Of a stretch of DNA of 64,000 bases, positions 44,377 to 54,020 are shown piece after piece. The stretch is taken from the NCBI GenBank assembly GCA_015296065.1, contig DVDU01000199.1, positions 1-64,000 of the forward strand, given 5' to 3'. The notes below the pieces were generated by a model. It did not search any database, had not been told where the DNA came from, and was given only the letters and a program-made list of their open reading frames with translations. The number at the start of each line of letters is the position of its first letter. Positions within the stretch are counted from its first letter, which is position 1. Origin of the DNA: Oscillatoriaceae cyanobacterium M33_DOE_052. Its GTDB lineage: Bacteria; Cyanobacteriota; Cyanobacteriia; Cyanobacteriales; Laspinemataceae. Made by a program: the position numbers and the translations under genes.

Positions 44377-45354
44377 CTATAGTGAGAGTTGATGGGAAAG
44401 GTTGACCCGGCCATCGGGCATAATCGTCTCCCTTAAGTCCGCATCCGTGAGATTGGTATCCCGGAAATAGGCAAAAGTCAGATTGGCTTGGCGCAAGTCG
44501 GCTTGGTTAAGATTGGTTTTGTAGAGATTGGCGTTTTCTAAGTTGGCATTGAGCAGGACGGCACCTCGGAGATTAGCACCGCGCAAGTCAGCTCCTTGCA
44601 AGTTGGCACTATTCAGGTAGGTGGGAAAACAAGCATCCCGCTTGCAGTGGGAGTCTGATAGATAAATCTTACTCAGGTTTGCCCCCCGGAAATTGACCCC
44701 CTCCATATTGGCATTCATCAAAAAAGCGCCCCTGAGTTGAGTAAAACTGAGGTCTGCCCCACTTAAGTTAGAATCACTTAAGTAGCTTCTAGTGAGATTT
44801 GCCCCCCGGAAATTGGCACCGGTGAGGTTGGCGATTCTCAAGTTAGCTTTGGTGAAATTGGCTTCCCGCAAGTCGGCCCCAGTGAGACTGGCGCGGACTA
44901 GATTGGCTCCGGTCAAAGTGGCTTTGTGTAAGGTGGCGTTAGCGAGAACGGCATCCCTTAAGTCTGTGGCAGTTAAGTGAGAAACTACTAGATTGGGCTC
45001 CACAGTGCGGATGACAGAAATGCCCTGGCGATCGGCGTGGGGCTGAACCATTTCCGCCTCGGTCAGATTCGCCCCGGTGAGGTCCGCCCAGCGCAGATTC
45101 GCCCCACTCAGTTGGGCGCGAGTTAGGTCTGCTCCCGCCAACTTCGCCCCCCGCAGGTCCGCCCCCAGGAGGTTGGCTTTGCGCAGATCCGCCCCGATCA
45201 GGTCCGCTCCTACCAAGTCACACCCCATACATTCCTTGGTGCGGAGCAACCGATTTACATGGTCTAAATTCACCGCCAATGCAGGCGCACTGCTGAAAGT
45301 GGCGAAAATAGAAGCGATCGCCCCGGTGAGAGCGGCTTTTGACAACATCATCAT
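44377..45354 (-). CDS. Exported pentapeptide-repeat protein
   Basis: 325 aa. A signal peptide (LSKAALTGAIASIFATFSSAPALA) is followed by a short CMGC motif (RTKECMGCDLVGADL) and about 45 A(D/N)LXX pentapeptides in several blocks (residues 45-315), expected to form a right-handed quadrilateral beta-helix. The repeats are interrupted at about 105-125 by EMVQPHADRQGISVIRTVEPN and at about 230-245 by SDSHCKRDACFPTYLNS, which adds two Cys. Probably periplasmic or thylakoid-lumenal. Function unknown; cyanobacteria have many such proteins. Confidence 0.92.
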   Translation of the reverse strand: MMMLSKAALTGAIASIFATFSSAPALAVNLDHVNRLLRTKECMGCDLVGADLIGADLRKANLLGADLRGAKLAGADLTRAQLSGANLRWADLTGANLTEAEMVQPHADRQGISVIRTVEPNLVVSHLTATDLRDAVLANATLHKATLTGANLVRASLTGADLREANFTKANLRIANLTGANFRGANLTRSYLSDSNLSGADLSFTQLRGAFLMNANMEGVNFRGANLSKIYLSDSHCKRDACFPTYLNSANLQGADLRGANLRGAVLLNANLENANLYKTNLNQADLRQANLTFAYFRDTNLTDADLRETIMPDGRVNLSHQLSL

Positions 45355-45494
45355 AACGTCACCCCTAAACTTAGGGTGATGTTATCGCTACTTTCGCTAA
45401 ATCGACAACCTCTAGTAATGTGGATGAGATGGGGGATTTTCCACCCCCGGAAAAATTCATATAATAAAGGAAAATAACCGGGAGAAGATTGTAG

Positions 45495-46802
45495 ATGACT
45501 CTAAATCCCAAGATTATGGCAGCGGTGGAACAACTCGACTACCGCGTTACTGTGGGGGACGTGGCGGCAAAAGCTGGGTTAGAACTGCAGCTCGCCGAAC
45601 GAGAATTGCTAGCCCTGGCATCGGATGCGGGCGGACATTTGCAGGTAGCGGAAACTGGCGATATTGCCTATCAGTTTCCCCCCAATTTTCGCGCCATTCT
45701 GCGGAATAAATACTGGCAAATTCAGTTAGAGGAGTGGTGGCAACAAATATGGCGAATTTTATTTTATTTGATTAGGATTTCTTTTGGCATTGTCTTAATT
45801 TTGTCAATTATCCTGATTTTCGCCGCCATATTTATTATCATTACTGCTTCTAGTAAAGATAGCAACAGCAGCAGTAGCAGTGGCAGCAGAAGCAGAAGCA
45901 GCGGTGGTTCTTCGTTTAGCATTTGGTACTGGCCTGATTTTTGGTATATTTTTAACCCCAATTATGGCGGATATAGCCAGCGCCGCCGGGAGCGGGGAGG
46001 GGCGAAGGCTGGCAAGGAAAATGAGCTGAATTTTTTCGAGGCTATATTTTCCTTTTTGTTCGGTGATGGCAATCCGAATGAGGATTTAGACGATCGCCGC
46101 TGGCAAATGATTGGGGCGGCGATTCGTAATCGTGGCGGGGCGGTAGCGGGAGAAGAAATTGCCCCTTATCTGGATGCGCCGATGGACGATTATGAGAGTT
46201 ATATGTTGCCCGTGCTGACGCGGTTTAATGGGCGCCCCCAAGTGAGTCCTGATGGGGATATTGTTTATCAATTCCCTGAGTTACAGGTGACGGCGACTCA
46301 GGAAGCAACCTTCTCTATGGGGGCTTATTTGCAGGAAATTTCCTGGCGGTTTAGTCAGGCGACGGGGGGACAAATTACGCTGGCGGCGGGTTTAGGAGGC
46401 TTGAATTTGGTGGGGGCTTTAATTCTGGGGTCCCTGTTGACTGATAAGGCGATCGTTGCCGAGTTAGGTGGCTTAGTCGCCTTCGTCGGTTCCATTTACT
46501 GGCTCCTCCTAGCTTACGGGGTGGCTTTCCTCTCGGTCCCCTTAATCCGTTACTTTTGGCTCCAGTGGCAAAACAGCAAAATTGAAGCGCGCAACCAAAT
46601 GCGACAACAGCGCGCTACTACTTTAAATCAACCGGACGAAGAATTGCAGAAAAAACTCGCCTACGCCCAACAATTTGCCACCGCTAATGTCATCACCGGT
46701 GAGGATTTAGCCTATACCTCTGAAACCGACTTAATCGAGCAAGAAATCGAGCAATCTGCCAAACTTGATGCCGAATGGCTGCGGCGGTTAGAGGGGAAAT
46801 AA
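45495..46802 (+). CDS. Conserved cyanobacterial/plastid-type membrane protein with duplicated N-terminal-like domain
   Basis: 435 aa. It resembles a cyanobacterial family with chloroplast homologues (Arabidopsis At5g03900 type); this assignment is from memory and unverified. Order: a winged-helix-like module (about residues 1-65, AAVEQLDYRVTVGDVAAKAGLELQLAERELL...AYQFPPNF), a membrane helix (about 88-116), a Ser/Arg/Gly linker (SSSSSSGSRSRSSGG), a second similar module (about 195-255, ending DIVYQFPEL), two more membrane helices (about 280-345) and a basic C-terminal tail. Both modules end in YQFP, supporting internal duplication. Biochemical role unknown. Confidence 0.8.
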   Translation: MTLNPKIMAAVEQLDYRVTVGDVAAKAGLELQLAERELLALASDAGGHLQVAETGDIAYQFPPNFRAILRNKYWQIQLEEWWQQIWRILFYLIRISFGIVLILSIILIFAAIFIIITASSKDSNSSSSSGSRSRSSGGSSFSIWYWPDFWYIFNPNYGGYSQRRRERGGAKAGKENELNFFEAIFSFLFGDGNPNEDLDDRRWQMIGAAIRNRGGAVAGEEIAPYLDAPMDDYESYMLPVLTRFNGRPQVSPDGDIVYQFPELQVTATQEATFSMGAYLQEISWRFSQATGGQITLAAGLGGLNLVGALILGSLLTDKAIVAELGGLVAFVGSIYWLLLAYGVAFLSVPLIRYFWLQWQNSKIEARNQMRQQRATTLNQPDEELQKKLAYAQQFATANVITGEDLAYTSETDLIEQEIEQSAKLDAEWLRRLEGK

Positions 46803-47337
46803 TCTCTGGATAAACCCCGATTCTTTCCCAAATTAACCCAAATTTAGCACTGGTAGGGGACAGCACGTCAACATCCGCAACAAACAGACAGAAACCGGGT
46901 TTCTTTGAAAAATCTGGGTTGATGACGATAAATATCGAGAGAAACCCGGTTTCTTTGCCCCCAAACCCAAATTTAACCCCAAAGTTGCCCAAATTTACCG
47001 TGGTGGGGGGCATGGCGTGATTAAGATTTATCGTGACAGCTCCATATTTAAGTGGCTGTGCTACTACGAACCATAATTTAACGTTGGGGTGGGGTGACAG
47101 AAACCGGGTGGGTGTCCAGAAACCGGGTTTCTGCGGAAAATTTCCGTAATGGGAGGAGGTTTTTCAGAGAAACCCGGTTTCTTTGCCATTAATTTTTTGA
47201 TAAAAATCTCAAGTTTTATCAAAAAATTTTATGGTTTCTTTTGTCTATGCGGCAGTTTTTCTGCCAGAGGTACTGTATAATATAACTGGCGAAAATTTTG
47301 TCAAATAAATCATCCTAGCTTGATTTAAATTACCAGC
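46803..47337. repeat. 535-bp gap with two GAAACCCGGTTTC inverted pairs
   Basis: Pair one: AGAAACCGGGTTTCTTTG (46890-46907) and AGAAACCCGGTTTCTTTG (46940-46957). Pair two: AGAAACCGGGTTTCT (47118-47132, with a truncated copy at 47098) and AGAAACCCGGTTTCTTTG (47168-47185). Copies of CCCAAATTTA lie around pair one. No gene supported. Confidence 0.85.
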
Positions 47338-48153
47338 ATGTTTTTTACATTCGATGCCATCACAATAAATAAACAGGGAAAGCAAATCAGTAAAGTGGGG
47401 AAACGGGCGGAATATTTCCGCCAAGATTTGGAAACCGAGGTTTACCTGGAAATGGTAGCGATTCCCGGCGGCAAATTTATCATGGGTTCCCCAAACAGTG
47501 AACCAAAAAGATGGGAGGCGGAAGGTCCGCAACACGAAGTTACTGTACCATCATTTTATCTGAGTAAATATCCGATCACTCAAGATCAATGGGAAGTGGT
47601 TATGGGTGACAACCCATCCCTTTTCAAGGGCTGGAACCGCCCGGTAGAACAAGTATCCTGGTATGATGCGGTGGAATTTTGCCAAAAATTATCGGAAAAA
47701 ACTGGTTACTCCTATCGTCTTCCTAGTGAAGCGGAGTGGGAATACGCCTGTCGGGGCGGAACTACTACCCCTTTCTATTTTGGTGAGACGATTATCCCTG
47801 ATTTGGCTAATTATAACAGCAATTACAGTTACGAGAATGGACAAACAGGCGAATATTTGGAGAGAACGACTTATGTGGGCTGTTTTTCTCCGAATCCTTT
47901 TGGTTTGTATGATATGTCAGGGAATGTGTGGGAGTGGTGTCAGGATAGTTGGCACGAAAATTATGAGAATGCGCCTACTGATGGCTCGGCGTGGGAAATT
48001 GGTGGGGAATCTGATTTCAGAATTCTGCGTGGTGGTTCTTGGTTTAGCAAGCCGAAAGGTTGTCGATCGGCCTTTCGGCTTTGGTTCGATGCTCAGATGA
48101 AATATCCTAGTTTTGGTTTCCGGGTGGCGGCTGTTTCTCTGCCTTCGGAATAA
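47338..48153 (+). CDS. FGE-sulfatase (SUMF1) domain protein
   Basis: 271 aa single-domain protein of the formylglycine-generating-enzyme superfamily. Motifs: LEMVAIPGGKFIMGSPNSE, KYPITQDQWEVVMGDNPS, RPVEQVSWYDAVEFCQKLSE, YRLPSEAEWEYACRGGT, YDMSGNVWEWCQDSW, RILRGGSWFSKPKGCRSAFR and GFRVA. Most cyanobacterial members are not sulfatase activators and often form the C-terminal part of kinases or caspase-like proteins; the N-terminal KVGKRAEYFRQDLETEVYL here matches the linker seen in such fusions. Two Cys near the C-terminal active-site region are not arranged as in classical FGE, so activity is doubtful. Stands alone. Confidence 0.9.
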   Translation: MFFTFDAITINKQGKQISKVGKRAEYFRQDLETEVYLEMVAIPGGKFIMGSPNSEPKRWEAEGPQHEVTVPSFYLSKYPITQDQWEVVMGDNPSLFKGWNRPVEQVSWYDAVEFCQKLSEKTGYSYRLPSEAEWEYACRGGTTTPFYFGETIIPDLANYNSNYSYENGQTGEYLERTTYVGCFSPNPFGLYDMSGNVWEWCQDSWHENYENAPTDGSAWEIGGESDFRILRGGSWFSKPKGCRSAFRLWFDAQMKYPSFGFRVAAVSLPSE

Positions 48154-48239
48154 CTGGCGCTAATGTTGATTTAGGAGGGGCGAATTTTTTTTGCTCCTCC
48201 TGAAAATATTCATCAACGCGGCTGTAAAACTTGATATTT

Positions 48240-51200
48240 TTAGGTGGTATAGGCTTTTTTGGCTGGGGAATAATTGAGCTGGCAGGGTAGCTCGATGATA
48301 AATTCGGTTCCTTGTCCGGGGGTGGAGAGACATTTGATGTTGCCGCCGTGTTTTTCGACGATAATTTGGTAGCTGATGGATAAGCCTAAACCGGTGCCTT
48401 TGCCCGGTGGTTTGGTGGTGAAAAAGGGGTCAAATATATGTTGGCGGACTTCTTCGCTCATTCCGGGCCCGGTGTCGGCGATTCTAATGGTGGCTAATTG
48501 GGCGGTAGTGGTTGGGGTTATGGGGTCTTTTCTGGTTAGTTTGGACGATCGAGCTACGATTTCGGTGGTAATGGTAATGGTGCGGGGGAACCCGCTGGCT
48601 TCGGGACCGAGCTTTTCTTCATACTCGCGCAGGGCATCGATCGCGTTGGCTAGCAAATTCATAAACACCTGGTTGACTTGACTGGCGTGGCATTCCACCT
48701 TGGGCAGATTGCCGTAGTTTTTAATTACTTGAATGGGGCGGTGGGAGCCGTTGGGTTTGAGGCGGTGTTGCAATACCAGGAGGGTGTTATCGATGCCTTC
48801 GTGGAGATTGACTGGTTTACACTCGGCTTCATCGAGGCGGGAGAAGTTGCGCAAAGAAAGGACGATTTGGCGGATGCGATCGGCTCCCATCTGCATGGAA
48901 GACAGGAGTTTCGGTAAATCCTGGAGTAGGAAATCTAAATCACACTCCTCCGCATAATCTTGAATTTCTGCTACAGGGTTGGCATAGTGATGGCGGTAGA
49001 GTTCCACCAAATGCACCAGTTCCTCGATGTATTGTTTGGCGGGGTCGAGGTTGCCATAAATAAAGCTGACGGGGTTGTTGATTTCATGGGCGATACCAGC
49101 CACCATTTGCCCCAAACTGGACATTTTTTCAGCTTGGATGAGCTGGGTTTGCGCTTGCTGCAACTGCTCTAAGGCTTGTTTGAGTTCTTTGGCGCGGTCT
49201 CGGGCGGAGCGAGCTGCCGCTTGAGATTGGGCGTATAGGGATGCTTGGGTGATGGCAATGGCTAATTGGTCGGCGATCGCTTTGAGCAAGTCCACTTCTC
49301 CTTTCGTCCACTGGCGGGGTTGAAAATGGGCGGCGGCGACTACCCCAATTTCTTCCACTGCCCTGGTGGCGCGGATGCGCTGGGCTAAAACTCCTCGCAG
49401 ACCGCAGTGATGGTGGAGTTCCTGCATCTCTGGTACTTTGGCTGTGGCCAGATCTTCTTCACAAATGATGTCGAGTTCTGCCAACCCCTGGGCGCCCGTC
49501 TTTCCTTCTGGCACTTCATAAACACCTAAGAAGCTGGGCCGATCGGGCTGGCGTGCTTCGGCTACGACTTCCCAGCAGCGGGAGTTGTCGTCGTGGCGAT
49601 ACCAGAGGAATAAGCATTGGTCAACTTGCAGCAAATGCCGGATTTGCTCTACGGCTGTGCCTAAGATAGTATCGAGATTGAGGGAGTTGCGGATTTGCTT
49701 GGCGAGTTGGTTGAGCAGGGCTTCTCGCTGGGCGAGGAGGCGGTAGCGGGCTTCTGATTTGCGCAGGGCGGCTTCGGCGGCGACGCGATCGCGGATTTCC
49801 TCGAGCAGGATATCGTTGTTCGCCGCTAGTTCGGCTGTGCGCTCCTCTACTCGCTTTTCTAATTCAGCATGGGCTTTTTGCAGTTCTGCTTCCGCTCGCT
49901 TGCGATCGGTAACATCCCGATTAATGCTAATTGTGCCCACCATCAAGCCATTTTCATCCCGGAGGGGCACCATCACCGTTTCACAAACCCCCTCGCTCCC
50001 ATCTTGGCGGCGAAACCGGATTTCTGCTGCCCAACGCCCTTGGCGTCTAATCCCGTCGAATACTTGCGGCGTCAAGTAGGCGGCCCGCTCCGGTCGAAAC
50101 AGAATTTCCGCTTTTTGCCCCAATACTTCGGCTTTGCTGTAGCCAAAAATTCTCTGGGCGGATGGGTTCCAGTCGGTGATGTTGCCTTCTAAGTCCGTGA
50201 CGATCGCCCCGTCGTAAATTGTTGTGAACATCAGCGCTTGTTTGCGCAGCGCTCCCAAGGCTTGTTTGCGCGCCGATACGTCTTGCGCCAAACAAACTAC
50301 GCCCTGAATTTGCCCATCTCCATCCCGCATCACTGATGCGGAAAAATACACCGGAATTTGCTTACCATTTTTCGCCACTAAAGTGGTCTCTTGGCTCCCC
50401 AAAAAGCTATTTCCCGTAGAATCTGACCCATTGATATCCAGCATTCTCAGGGTTTCTTTTTGATTAAATATCAAGCTCACATGCTGTCCTAGCAGCTCCT
50501 CTTCTTGATAATCCAGCAGCATTAAAGTGGCAAAATTAAAATCTTGGATTTTCGCCTTAGCATCAATGACGATGAGGGCATCACTCAGAGACCTGATAAT
50601 TTTATCTAAGTATGATTTGGATACAGTGGTCGCCTTCAGGCTGGCGACCATTTCATTAAATGTCCGGGCTAAAATCCCGATTTCATCTCGCGATTTGATG
50701 TCTGCCCGGGCATCCAGGTTGCCTTTGCCCACGCTTAAGGCGGCTTTTTTCAGCTTCACTATTGGTTTAGCGATGGTTTCTGCTAATAATAATCCCATGA
50801 TGGCGGCGGCGATGGCCACGGATGCCATAAACAATATATTAATCAATAAAAATTGATTGGCACTGGTTTGGGCGCGCTCTTTTTCCACCACCAGTTCCGC
50901 GATTTCTGATTTAATCGCTGCATCACTTAGGTCAATTAATTTAAGTTGAATTTCTATGATTTGTTGAACCAAATTCTGTATTTTTTTAGAATTAAATTGA
51001 TTGGTATTTTCTAGCTCTAGCTGCAAATTTTGATATTTAAATGCAGCTTGGGATTGAATTTGATATATCTCGGGAAAAAGTTTTCTGATTTCTGTGCCTA
51101 CGGGCAGCGATTCAATCTCACCAAGCATTTTTTCAATTTCCTGGCTCGCTGCGATGATTTCTTGGCCTCGCGATTGTGCATTGCTAGTGGAAATGTTAAT

Positions 51201-51422
51201 CTCTCCAGCATTCTGGTAATGGGTAACGGCTAAGATAATTTTGAGGGAAGCAAATTTAATTTTTTCTAAATAAATTAATGCTGCGGTGTTTTTGTCGCTT
51301 ATATTAGTATAATTTTGCCGCAATCTGTTGGCATTAATAGTGTTGATGATACCCCCGGCTGAGACCAGTGATGCTAAGGCTAAAAAAACGGAAATAAATT
51401 TAGTTCTTAGTTTCATATTCAT
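48240..51422 (-). CDS. Multi-sensor histidine kinase (HAMP-PAS-PAS-GAF-HisKA-HATPase)
   Basis: About 1060 aa. An N-terminal membrane helix ([18 protein letters not shown]), a periplasmic four-helix sensor (about residues 30-185), a second helix ([21 protein letters not shown]), HAMP ([18 protein letters not shown]), two PAS domains ([19 protein letters not shown] and [18 protein letters not shown], each with PAC), a coiled coil, a GAF domain ([28 protein letters not shown]), a coiled coil and the kinase core ([56 protein letters not shown]). The core is very similar to the CHASE2 kinase at 29 kb. Start ATG at 51422 (a second at 51416); the open frame upstream is not protein-like. No response regulator is adjacent. 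Confidence 0.94.
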   Translation of the reverse strand: MNMKLRTKFISVFLALASLVSAGGIINTINANRLRQNYTNISDKNTAALIYLEKIKFASLKIILAVTHYQNAGEINISTSNAQSRGQEIIAASQEIEKMLGEIESLPVGTEIRKLFPEIYQIQSQAAFKYQNLQLELENTNQFNSKKIQNLVQQIIEIQLKLIDLSDAAIKSEIAELVVEKERAQTSANQFLLINILFMASVAIAAAIMGLLLAETIAKPIVKLKKAALSVGKGNLDARADIKSRDEIGILARTFNEMVASLKATTVSKSYLDKIIRSLSDALIVIDAKAKIQDFNFATLMLLDYQEEELLGQHVSLIFNQKETLRMLDINGSDSTGNSFLGSQETTLVAKNGKQIPVYFSASVMRDGDGQIQGVVCLAQDVSARKQALGALRKQALMFTTIYDGAIVTDLEGNITDWNPSAQRIFGYSKAEVLGQKAEILFRPERAAYLTPQVFDGIRRQGRWAAEIRFRRQDGSEGVCETVMVPLRDENGLMVGTISINRDVTDRKRAEAELQKAHAELEKRVEERTAELAANNDILLEEIRDRVAAEAALRKSEARYRLLAQREALLNQLAKQIRNSLNLDTILGTAVEQIRHLLQVDQCLFLWYRHDDNSRCWEVVAEARQPDRPSFLGVYEVPEGKTGAQGLAELDIICEEDLATAKVPEMQELHHHCGLRGVLAQRIRATRAVEEIGVVAAAHFQPRQWTKGEVDLLKAIADQLAIAITQASLYAQSQAAARSARDRAKELKQALEQLQQAQTQLIQAEKMSSLGQMVAGIAHEINNPVSFIYGNLDPAKQYIEELVHLVELYRHHYANPVAEIQDYAEECDLDFLLQDLPKLLSSMQMGADRIRQIVLSLRNFSRLDEAECKPVNLHEGIDNTLLVLQHRLKPNGSHRPIQVIKNYGNLPKVECHASQVNQVFMNLLANAIDALREYEEKLGPEASGFPRTITITTEIVARSSKLTRKDPITPTTTAQLATIRIADTGPGMSEEVRQHIFDPFFTTKPPGKGTGLGLSISYQIIVEKHGGNIKCLSTPGQGTEFIIELPCQLNYSPAKKAYTT

Positions 51423-51879
51423 CCCGTTTTGGGTGAGTTTTGCCGATACATTTATTCGCAGCGATCGCCTATGCTGCCAATTTAGGTAAGGTTGCCGCAA
51501 GGGAGGCGAATTGAAGGGCAACCGCCTGCTGTGACTGCTAGGACAAAAGTCCCGAACAATGGGCAAAAATTGTCTTGATGATATGAGGCAACCTCTCAGT
51601 TGCTGGGGTAGATGCGGTATTTACGGGCCAGCAGGGAATTTTTCCGGGCTACTCCTGTTAGAGGGGGGGAATCAATCTCTGCTCGAGGGTGGGGCTATTG
51701 AAGAAAATGATATATTAAATCACGGCTAATGGTCAACTAATTGGGGAAGAGGCGGCGCCAAAGCACTACTAGCCCTTTGATACAAAGGAGTTTGTCCCCC
51801 ATTGTCGAGGCGGTTAAAGCGGGGGGGCTCCCGGTTGCTAAACTGGGGAGATTGTCCCCTGGCTTTGGGAGTGAGAAAG
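51423..51879. other. 450-bp divergent promoter region
   Basis: Between the divergent kinase and YdcF-type genes. Contains a HIP1 site; no repeats of the main families and no credible gene. Confidence 0.5.
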
Positions 51880-52674
51880 GTGTTTTTATTTATCTCGAAA
51901 TTGCTACCGCTGTTTATCTACCCTCTGGGTTTGGCTTGCGCTCTGATGGTGGCGGCTTTGATCTGGATGCGTCGCCGCCCCCGGTGGGCGCGAGGGGCGA
52001 TCGTCTCGGCTTTGGTGGTGTTGATTTTGGGGAGTAACCCCTGGGTGAGTTACGGTTTGGCGCGCAGTTTGGAATGGCAAAACCTGCCCCAGTCGGAGCT
52101 ACCCCGGGCGCAGGCGATCGTGGTGTTGGGCGGCGGGACGAAACCGGGTATCGAACCCCGCCCCTGGGTGGAAGTATCCGAGGCGGGCGATCGAATCCTC
52201 TATGGCGCCCTGCTCTATCGCCAAGGAAAAGCCCCCTACCTCATCCTCTCCGGCGGGAGAATCGAATGGAAAGGCGGCGGTCCCCCCGAATCCGCCGACA
52301 TGGCCAAAATCGCCGAAGCAATGGGAGTCCCCCCAGAAGTCATCTTCCAAGACCCCGACTCCCACAACACCCACCAAAACGCCGTCAACGTGCGCAAAAT
52401 TCTTGATGCGAAAAACATCAAAGGCCCCGTATTGTTAGTCACATCCGCCTCCCATATGCCCCGCTCCCTAGGAGTTTTCCGTCGCCAAGGCATCGAAGCC
52501 ATCCCCGCCCCTACAGACTTTTTCCTCACCCAACAAGAACTAGAAGAACTCCAAGGCACCTGGCAATCTCGATTACTCAATCTCCTGCCTGATGCTTATC
52601 ACCTCCATAAAATAACCCAAAACTTAAAAGAATACATTGGCGGCGGAGTTTATCGCCTGCGTGGTTGGATATAA
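51880..52674 (+). CDS. YdcF/ElyC-type DUF218 membrane protein
   Basis: About 264 aa. Two N-terminal membrane helices (LLPLFIYPLGLACALMVAAL and RGAIVSALVVLILGS) precede a DUF218 domain: AQAIVVLGGGTKPG, DRILYGALLYRQGKAPYLILSGG, ADMAKIAEAMGVPPEVIFQDPDSHNTHQNA and PVLLVTSASHMPRSLGVFRRQGIEAIPAPTDF. The family includes ElyC and SanA, tied to envelope maintenance; activity unknown. The start is uncertain: GTG at 51880 or 51871, or TTG at 51802 which would add an unconserved leader. The fasciclin gene follows 51 bp later and may be co-transcribed. Confidence 0.88.
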   Translation: MFLFISKLLPLFIYPLGLACALMVAALIWMRRRPRWARGAIVSALVVLILGSNPWVSYGLARSLEWQNLPQSELPRAQAIVVLGGGTKPGIEPRPWVEVSEAGDRILYGALLYRQGKAPYLILSGGRIEWKGGGPPESADMAKIAEAMGVPPEVIFQDPDSHNTHQNAVNVRKILDAKNIKGPVLLVTSASHMPRSLGVFRRQGIEAIPAPTDFFLTQQELEELQGTWQSRLLNLLPDAYHLHKITQNLKEYIGGGVYRLRGWI

Positions 52675-52725
52675 ACCGTTTTGGTTTAAAATGCTAAAAG
52701 CCAATTTTTCAACCAAAAAAAACCC

Positions 52726-53127
52726 ATGCCAGATATCGTCGATATTGCCGTTAGCGCCGGTTCCTTTCAAACTCTAGTTGCCGCTGTCCAAGCAGCCAAT
52801 TTAGTTGACGCCCTCAAAAGTCCCGGCCCATTCACCGTATTTGCCCCCACGGATGAAGCCTTCGCCAAACTGCCTCCCGGAACTATCCACACCCTGCTGC
52901 AAAACATTCCCCAACTGGCCAGAATTCTCACCTATCATGTGGTTTCTGGCAAACTGATGAAAAGTGACCTGGAAAAACTCAGCAGCGTCACTTCTTTAGA
53001 AGGCTCCCCCATCAAAATCGATTGCACCTACGCCTTTGAAGTAAAAAATGCCACGGTAGTCGCCGCCGATATTGAAGCCGATAACGGCGTTATTCACGTG
53101 ATTGATAACGTCATCCTCATGGGGTAA
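52726..53127 (+). CDS. Soluble fasciclin-domain protein, CupS candidate
   Basis: 133 aa, one complete FAS1 domain with no signal peptide or anchor. H1 box [19 protein letters not shown], central [12 protein letters not shown] and H2 box [13 protein letters not shown] are present. CupS, the small subunit of the low-CO2-induced NDH-1MS complex, is a cytosolic fasciclin-fold protein of similar size. Here the gene lies about 0.9 kb from the end of the cup gene of that complex, on the opposite strand, with a Uma2 gene between. That location and the missing signal peptide favour CupS. A generic cyanobacterial fasciclin is the alternative. Confidence 0.9.
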   Translation: MPDIVDIAVSAGSFQTLVAAVQAANLVDALKSPGPFTVFAPTDEAFAKLPPGTIHTLLQNIPQLARILTYHVVSGKLMKSDLEKLSSVTSLEGSPIKIDCTYAFEVKNATVVAADIEADNGVIHVIDNVILMG

Positions 53128-53220
53128 ATTACCAGAGGCTGTATATTCTCTGGCCATCTTATGTATTCTTTGTGTCTTTGGGGTTGATTTGCCCCCCAGA
53201 GGCACAGAGGGCAGAAAAAT

Positions 53221-53787
53221 CTAAGCAAATAAGGGGGCAACAGCACAGGAAAACCCTGGTAATAGAGGGGAACTAATGCGATCCCTATTTAACCAAGTGG
53301 CAACTAACACCAGGCGGACTGTTTCCCGGCGATAAACTTGAATTTCTTGCAGCAAGCAATCTACCAGCCAATATTCTTGCACACCGCGAGATGAATATAG
53401 TTTCAGCTTGGCTTCTTTATCCCGGAGTTGATTTTCTTTGCCTGGAGATAACACCTCAACGATTAATTCTGGCGCCCCCGTTAAATGTCCGGCGGGGTCT
53501 AAGAGCTTATCTAGGCGTGCATTACTAGCCCAAACCACATCAGGAATTACATTATCCGCATCAGAGAAAATCACGCCGGGAGCGATCGCCCCACGTCCCA
53601 ACCCCGTAGATACAGACCCAGCATCTAGTGCGGCGAAAATTCGACCACAAACCACCTGATGTTGCCAACTTGGGGCTCTAGTAATTAATAAATCTCCATC
53701 GATAATCTCATAGCGGTTGCCATTTTCAGGGAATAGTTGCAAATCAGCAGTAGTCCACCGGATTTTTTCACTTGCCGTCTGACTCAT
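53221..53787 (-). CDS. Uma2-family putative PD-(D/E)XK nuclease-fold protein
   Basis: 188 aa. Typical Uma2 blocks: YEIIDGDLLITRAPSWQHQVV, PDVVWASNARLDKL, APELIVEVLSPGKENQLRDKEAKLKLYSSRGVQEYWLVD. The acidic residues and Lys (PDVV, VEVLSP, DKEAK) correspond to the nuclease-like site. Very abundant in cyanobacteria and of unknown function. The start is the ATG with AGGAGG upstream (MSQTASEK). The longer open frame to 53937 is a read-through of the inverted-repeat element upstream. Confidence 0.92.
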   Translation of the reverse strand: MSQTASEKIRWTTADLQLFPENGNRYEIIDGDLLITRAPSWQHQVVCGRIFAALDAGSVSTGLGRGAIAPGVIFSDADNVIPDVVWASNARLDKLLDPAGHLTGAPELIVEVLSPGKENQLRDKEAKLKLYSSRGVQEYWLVDCLLQEIQVYRRETVRLVLVATWLNRDRISSPLLPGFSCAVAPLFA

Positions 53788-53803
53788 CACTGCCCTCCTT
53801 GTG

Positions 53804-53930
53804 ATATCAAGTCCTACTGGTTCGTTGGTGAATAACTGAGGGGGCAGCCACGCTTTGCTGCCCCTACGGTAGGGGCAATCCCCCTGTGGTTGCCCCGGAA
53901 TTATCCGCATGATACTCCCGGACTTGATAT
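53804..53930. mobile_element. Possible miniature inverted-repeat element (127 bp)
   Basis: Terminal arms ATATCAAGTCC (53804-53814) and GGACTTGATAT (53920-53930) are perfect complements. Inside lies a second hairpin set (GGCAGCCACGC / GCTGCCCC, TAGGGGCAATCCCCCTGTGGTTGCCCC) shared with the 24862-24892 repeat. It has inserted just upstream of the Uma2 gene. Confidence 0.6.
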
Positions 53931-53966
53931 GACCCATTTTTAGATTATAGCCTTATTAATTAAAAT

Positions 53967-53984
53967 AGCCCGCCAAGGCGGGCT
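53967..53984 (-). terminator. Terminator at the end of the CO2-uptake operon
   Basis: Perfect stem AGCCCGCC / GGCGGGCT with an AA loop, followed on the minus strand by ATTTTAATTAATAA. It lies about 35 bp after the stop codon of the cup gene. Confidence 0.85.
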
Positions 53985-54020
53985 GTGTTTATAGGGGTTG
54001 ACCGTGGGACAATGGGATGA

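Noticed and set aside
53788..53937. N-terminal 50 residues of a longer Uma2 frame
   Set aside because: They are encoded by an inverted-repeat element, and a perfect AGGAGG lies before the internal ATG at 53787.
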